This document shows, in pieces, positions 7,380-10,370 of a stretch of DNA of 10,370 nucleotides. Location of the stretch: NCBI GenBank assembly GCA_003695085.1, contig RFIV01000137.1, positions 1 to 10,370 on the forward strand, read 5' to 3'. The position numbers were made by a program, and so were the translations under genes. The notes beneath the pieces are model-generated. The model ran no database searches. It was not told where the DNA came from and saw nothing but the letters and a program-made list of their open reading frames with translations. This DNA comes from Gammaproteobacteria bacterium (GTDB taxonomy: Bacteria; Pseudomonadota; Gammaproteobacteria; Pseudomonadales; Oleiphilaceae). Numbering within the stretch: the stretch's first letter is position 1; each line of letters starts with the position of its first letter.

Positions 7380-7414
7380 AACCCTTCATTCCTTGTGATT
7401 TAGCGGAGGATGGG

Positions 7415-7867
7415 GTGAAGCTGACGACCAAGGGGCGATATGCCGTGACAGCCATGCTGGATCTGGCGCTGCATGCCCGGCAGCGGCCTGTGAATCTGGC
7501 GGACATAGCTGAAAGACAGGGTATCTCGCTGTCTTATCTGGAACAGCTTTTCGCGCGTCTCAAGCGCGCCTCGCTGGTAGCCAGCGTGCGTGGCCCGGGA
7601 GGCGGATACCGGTTGGCCCGGGAGCGCCATGCGATATCAGTTGCAGAAATCGTGGATGCCGTGGATGAAAAACTGGATACCACGCGCTGCGGCAAGAAAG
7701 GCGATTGCCAAGGGGGCGAGAAGTGCCTGACTCACCATCTGTGGTGTGAGCTGAGCGACCGCATCTACGGGTTTCTGAACAGCATTACCCTGCACGACCT
7801 GATTCAGAATCAGGAAGTGTGCGAGGTGGCCGAAAGGCAGTTGCGGGTGCAATCTGAAGCATCCTGA
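7415..7867 (+). CDS. iscR: Fe-S cluster-binding transcription regulator IscR
   Basis: IscR is an Rrf2-family winged-helix regulator whose [2Fe-2S] cluster reports cellular Fe-S status; in E. coli it represses isc and activates suf. The 150-residue product begins MKLTTKGRYAVTAMLDLAL and has the recognition region ISLSYLEQLFARL (37-49) and SVRGPGGGYRLA (57-68). The cluster ligands Cys92, Cys98, Cys104 and His107 are all present in RCGKKGDCQGGEKCLTHHLW, at the same numbers as in E. coli. Translation starts at GTG 7415, with GGAGG (7405-7409) five bases upstream. The gene follows cysE by 83 bases and precedes iscS by 21. Two extra cysteines (111 and 136) have no assigned role. The C-terminus is shorter than in E. 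coli. Confidence 0.97.
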   Translation: MKLTTKGRYAVTAMLDLALHARQRPVNLADIAERQGISLSYLEQLFARLKRASLVASVRGPGGGYRLARERHAISVAEIVDAVDEKLDTTRCGKKGDCQGGEKCLTHHLWCELSDRIYGFLNSITLHDLIQNQEVCEVAERQLRVQSEAS

Positions 7868-7888
7868 TCCGAAACAGAGAATCGAACT

Positions 7889-9043
7889 GTGAGTGTGCCT
7901 ATCTATCTGGACTACGCGGCGACCACGCCCGTAGATCCGCGCGTGGCCGAAAAAATGGCGGCCTGCCTGACGCTGGAAGGCAATTTTGCCAACCCGGCTT
8001 CCCGCTCGCACATGCCGGGATGGCGGGCCGAGCAGGCCGTGGAGCAGGCGCGAAAGCAGGTCGCCGATGCCCTGCGCGCTGACCCGCGGGAAATTGTATG
8101 GACCTCCGGCGCCACGGAGTCGGACAACCTGGCACTCAAGGGGCTTGCCTGGGCACGTGGCAAACCCGGACATATCGTGACGACGGCCATTGAGCACAAG
8201 GCCGTACTGGATACGTGCAGCTGGCTGGAGAGTCAAGGCCATTCGGTCACCCGGCTGGTTCCGGATGAGTTTGGCCGTATCGAAGCAGAAAAGGTGGCGC
8301 AGGCCATTCGCCCCGAGACCTTTGTGGTCTCCGTGATGCATGCCAACAATGAAGTGGGCACGTTAAATGACATCGAGGCAATAGGCCGTGTCTGCCGGTC
8401 CGCAGGCGTTCCCTTTCATGTGGACGCGGCTCAGAGTGCCGGCAAGCTCCTGCTGGATACCCGGCAGTTGCCGGTAGACATGATCAGCATCAGCGCACAC
8501 AAGATCTATGGCCCCAAGGGCATCGGGTGCCTGTATGTTCGCCGCGAGGCTGATCTGGGACTGGTGCCTTTGATGCACGGGGGGGGGCATGAGCGGGGAA
8601 TGCGCAGTGGTACCCTGCCGACGCACCAGATTGTCGGATTTGGTGAGGCGATGGCGTTGATGGAGGCGGAGCGCGAGGAAGAAATACCTCGCCTCATGAA
8701 GCTGCGGGATCGCTTGTGGAGCGCTCTGGCAGAGTTGCCCGGCGTATACCTGAACGGGCATCCCGAGGCGCGCTTGCCCGGCCATATCAATTTCAGTGCC
8801 GAAGGCGTGGAATCCGAGACCCTGCTGCTGGCGCTGCGGGACCTTGCCATTTCGTCGGGATCTGCCTGCACGTCAGCCAGTGTGGAGCCGTCGCACGTGC
8901 TGGTAGCCATGGGGCTGCCGCGTGAGCGTGCACTGGGTGCGCTGCGCATTTCGCTGGGGCGTTTTACCTCGACAGAGCAGGTCGAACGCGCAGGCGAGCT
9001 GATTGTGCATGCACTGGGCAAATTGCGCGGGCAGGCAGTGTAA
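7889..9043 (+). CDS. iscS: Cysteine desulfurase IscS, short C-terminus
   Basis: IscS is a pyridoxal-phosphate enzyme that takes sulfur from cysteine as a persulfide and passes it to Fe-S scaffolds, tRNA thiolation proteins and others. The product begins at GTG 7889 as MSVPIYLDYAATTPVDPRVAEKM, like E. coli MKLPIYLDYSATT. His103 (IEHKAVLDTC) stacks on the cofactor, Lys205 (SAHKIYGPKG) binds it, and Cys327 in SSGSACTS is the persulfide carrier, all one number below E. coli. It has 384 residues against 404 in E. coli. The protein stops at KLRGQAV, so the tail equivalent to LSPLWEMYKQGVDL and beyond is missing. In E. coli that tail has been implicated in IscU binding. There is no iscU downstream; the ndk promoter region begins right after the stop. 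A nine-G run (8579-8587) encodes Gly231-Gly233. Confidence 0.97.
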   Translation: MSVPIYLDYAATTPVDPRVAEKMAACLTLEGNFANPASRSHMPGWRAEQAVEQARKQVADALRADPREIVWTSGATESDNLALKGLAWARGKPGHIVTTAIEHKAVLDTCSWLESQGHSVTRLVPDEFGRIEAEKVAQAIRPETFVVSVMHANNEVGTLNDIEAIGRVCRSAGVPFHVDAAQSAGKLLLDTRQLPVDMISISAHKIYGPKGIGCLYVRREADLGLVPLMHGGGHERGMRSGTLPTHQIVGFGEAMALMEAEREEEIPRLMKLRDRLWSALAELPGVYLNGHPEARLPGHINFSAEGVESETLLLALRDLAISSGSACTSASVEPSHVLVAMGLPRERALGALRISLGRFTSTEQVERAGELIVHALGKLRGQAV

Positions 9044-9047
9044 CTTT

Positions 9048-9072
9048 TTGACAGGGGCGCGTATAATCGCGC
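9048..9072 (+). promoter_or_regulatory. Likely ndk promoter with a perfect TATAAT in a GC palindrome
   Basis: A perfect -10 box, TATAAT (9062-9067), is flanked by GCGCG (9057-9061) and CGCGC (9068-9072), an exact inverted repeat. A perfect TTGACA occurs at 9048-9053, but only eight bases upstream, too close to act as its -35. The best -35 at the proper distance is poor. The GC-rich sequence after the -10 resembles a stringent-control discriminator. Transcription from this -10 would leave about 40 bases before the ndk ATG. Confidence 0.6.
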
Positions 9073-9114
9073 TCTTGATATGACATTCACTCAGACAAAT
9101 CTGGAGACAAGAGC

Positions 9115-9543
9115 ATGGCGGTAGAGCGCACGCTTTCCATCATCAAGCCGGATGCCGTGGCAAAGAACGTGATCGGCAAAATCATCAGTCGTTTTGAAGA
9201 CGCGGGTCTGCGCATTGTGGCAGCCAAAATGCTGCACCTGACCCAGGAACAGGCCGAGGGTTTCTATGCCGAGCACAAGGAGCGTCCCTTCTTTGCTGAC
9301 CTGGTGGCCTTCATGACCAGCGGCCCGGTTGTTGTGCAGGTACTGGAAGGTGAAAATGCCATTGCACGGAACCGTGAACTGATGGGCGCAACCAACCCGA
9401 AAGAAGCGGCAGCCGGAACCATCCGCGCCGACTTTGCCGAGTCCATCGACGCCAACGCAGTGCACGGCTCCGACTCGCCGGCATCAGCCGAGCGCGAGAT
9501 CGCGTACTTCTTCAAGGACAGCGAAATCTGTCCGCGAGCCTGA
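9115..9543 (+). CDS. ndk: Nucleoside diphosphate kinase
   Basis: Ndk balances nucleotide pools by moving the gamma phosphate of ATP to other nucleoside diphosphates through a phospho-histidine. The 142-residue product is of normal family length and opens MAVERTLSIIKPDAVAKNVIG. It contains the signature NAVHGSDS with active-site His117, the same number as in E. coli. The P-loop-like residues are intact: Lys11, Tyr51, and the Arg and Asn around RADFAESIDANAVHG. GGAGA at 9103-9107, seven bases upstream, supports the ATG at 9115. In Pseudomonas ndk follows the isc cluster; here it follows iscS directly. It is followed by two hairpins and then rlmN. Confidence 0.98.
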   Translation: MAVERTLSIIKPDAVAKNVIGKIISRFEDAGLRIVAAKMLHLTQEQAEGFYAEHKERPFFADLVAFMTSGPVVVQVLEGENAIARNRELMGATNPKEAAAGTIRADFAESIDANAVHGSDSPASAEREIAYFFKDSEICPRA

Positions 9544-9553
9544 GTTCAGGCCG

Positions 9554-9574
9554 GGCGCACAGAGCGTGTGCGCC
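9554..9574 (+). other. Hairpin 1 in the ndk-rlmN gap
   Basis: GGCGCACA (9554-9561) pairs perfectly with TGTGCGCC (9567-9574) around the loop GAGCG. It starts ten bases after the ndk stop, where a terminator would be expected, but only a mixed sequence (ATTGAAAATAC) follows, with no T-run. It may be a weak terminator or may stabilise the ndk mRNA 3' end. Confidence 0.6.
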
Positions 9575-9593
9575 ATTGAAAATACCCAACCCA

Positions 9594-9620
9594 ACAGTGC
9601 AGGGCCTGGCTCTGCACTGT
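9594..9620 (+). other. Hairpin 2 upstream of rlmN
   Basis: ACAGTGCAG (9594-9602) pairs perfectly with CTGCACTGT (9612-9620), and two further inner pairs are possible (G-T and G-C). It ends 19 bases before the rlmN ATG, just ahead of the likely ribosome site GAGAG (9628-9632). No T-run follows. Its right arm can also pair with the left arm of hairpin 1 (CTGTGCG 9617-9623 with CGCACAG 9556-9562). Confidence 0.55.
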
Positions 9621-9639
9621 GCGTATTGAGAGCCAAGAG

Positions 9640-10370
9640 ATGTCCGACCCGAAAGTCAACCTGCTGGGATTGAATCGCAAGGATCTGGAAGCCTTTTTCG
9701 TTGAGCTGGGGGAAAAGCCGTTTCGGGCGTCCCAGGTCATGAAGTGGATTCACCACATGGGCTGTGATCGCTTTGAAGACATGACCAACCTCAGCAAGGC
9801 CCTGCGCGCGAAACTTGCCGACGTGGCGGAGATCCGTGCGCCGGAGATTGTCTGGGAAGGCATCTCGAAGGACGGGACCCGAAAGTGGGTCATGCGCATG
9901 GAGGGTGGCAGCAGTATCGAAACTGTTTTTATTCCGGATGGTCGTCGCGGAACCCTGTGCGTCTCCTCGCAAATTGGATGCGCTCTGGACTGCAGTTTCT
10001 GCTCCACGGGCAAGCAGGGGTTCAATCGCAACCTGAGCACGGCAGAAATTGTCGGGCAGCTTTGGAATGCGGCACGTTCTTTCGGGCCGGTACGCATTGA
10101 CCAGGAGCGGCCGATCACCAACGTCGTGTTCATGGGCATGGGCGAGCCGCTCATGAACTTTGATAACGTGGTGCGTGCCTGTGACCTGATGATGGATGAT
10201 TTCGGCTATGGTATTTCCAAGCGCCGGCTGACGGTATCCACGGCCGGCCTGGTGCCCGCTCTGGACAAGCTGGGAGATGTCACGGACGTGTCTCTGGCGC
10301 TGTCCCTGCACGCCCCGAATGATGCGCTGCGTGATGAGCTGGTGCCGCTCAACAAGAAGTATCCGATTGA
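9640..10370 (+). CDS. rlmN: Dual-specificity RNA methyltransferase RlmN, 3'-truncated by the window edge
   Basis: RlmN is a radical SAM enzyme that adds a methyl group to C2 of adenosine 2503 in 23S rRNA and adenosine 37 of some tRNAs. The first 243 residues are present, and the frame is open to the window end. The start MSDPKVNLLGLNRKDLEAFF leads into the N-terminal accessory domain (LGEKPFRASQVMKWIHH). The radical SAM motif CALDCSFC follows, giving Cys114, Cys118 and Cys121 as ligands of the [4Fe-4S] cluster. MGMGEPLMN binds SAM, and SLHAPND and VPLNKKY are typical of RlmN. Glu94 in ETVFIP matches a conserved catalytic-region Glu. The C-terminal methyl-carrying Cys lies beyond the window. 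The ATG at 9640 has a weak GAGAG seven bases upstream. It needs an Fe-S cluster, so it depends on the cell's assembly system. Confidence 0.97.
   Translation, partial: MSDPKVNLLGLNRKDLEAFFVELGEKPFRASQVMKWIHHMGCDRFEDMTNLSKALRAKLADVAEIRAPEIVWEGISKDGTRKWVMRMEGGSSIETVFIPDGRRGTLCVSSQIGCALDCSFCSTGKQGFNRNLSTAEIVGQLWNAARSFGPVRIDQERPITNVVFMGMGEPLMNFDNVVRACDLMMDDFGYGISKRRLTVSTAGLVPALDKLGDVTDVSLALSLHAPNDALRDELVPLNKKYPI

Noticed and set aside
9484..10311. Open frame of 275 codons on the minus strand opposite rlmN and the ndk end
   Set aside because: It is a shadow of rlmN, whose radical SAM motif is on the plus strand, and it crosses both intergenic hairpins.

Overview
The window is a stretch of chromosomal housekeeping genes from a moderately GC-rich gammaproteobacterium. 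Gene order and protein sequences place it near the Pseudomonas/Alcanivorax/Marinobacter part of the class. The order tgt-yajC-secD-secF, an unknown gene, suhB (reverse strand), then trmJ-cysE-iscR-iscS, ndk and rlmN follows the Pseudomonas aeruginosa chromosome as I remember it. A hydrocarbon-degrading marine genus such as Alcanivorax is possible but cannot be proven from this sequence. I saw no mobile element, CRISPR array, tRNA or rRNA. No gene-free gap exceeds about 170 bases.

Left region (1-4305): the 3' part of tgt (queuosine tRNA modification), then the Sec translocon accessory genes yajC, secD and secF. These read as one operon that ends in a clean intrinsic terminator. Middle (4306-5600): a small DUF488-family gene stands alone and is followed by a strong hairpin. 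Convergent to it is a suhB homologue whose metal-binding catalytic residues are nearly all replaced. Right (5601-9043): trmJ and cysE overlap by four bases, then iscR and iscS follow, giving tRNA methylation, cysteine supply, Fe-S sensing and cysteine desulfuration. End (9044-10370): ndk with its own likely promoter, two hairpins, and the 5' part of rlmN (a radical SAM rRNA/tRNA methylase).

The main surprises are losses inside an otherwise conserved neighbourhood. First, the usual isc cluster genes (iscU, iscA, hscB, hscA, fdx, iscX) are absent between iscS and ndk, although iscR and iscS remain. Second, IscS lacks the roughly 20-residue C-terminal tail that in Escherichia coli IscS is implicated in binding the IscU scaffold, which fits the missing scaffold. 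Third, SuhB keeps its fold landmarks but not its phosphatase active site, as expected if only its transcription-antitermination role is kept. The cell probably assembles Fe-S clusters with another system such as SUF and keeps IscS for tRNA thiolation and related sulfur transfer; this is inference. No wholly new system is visible.
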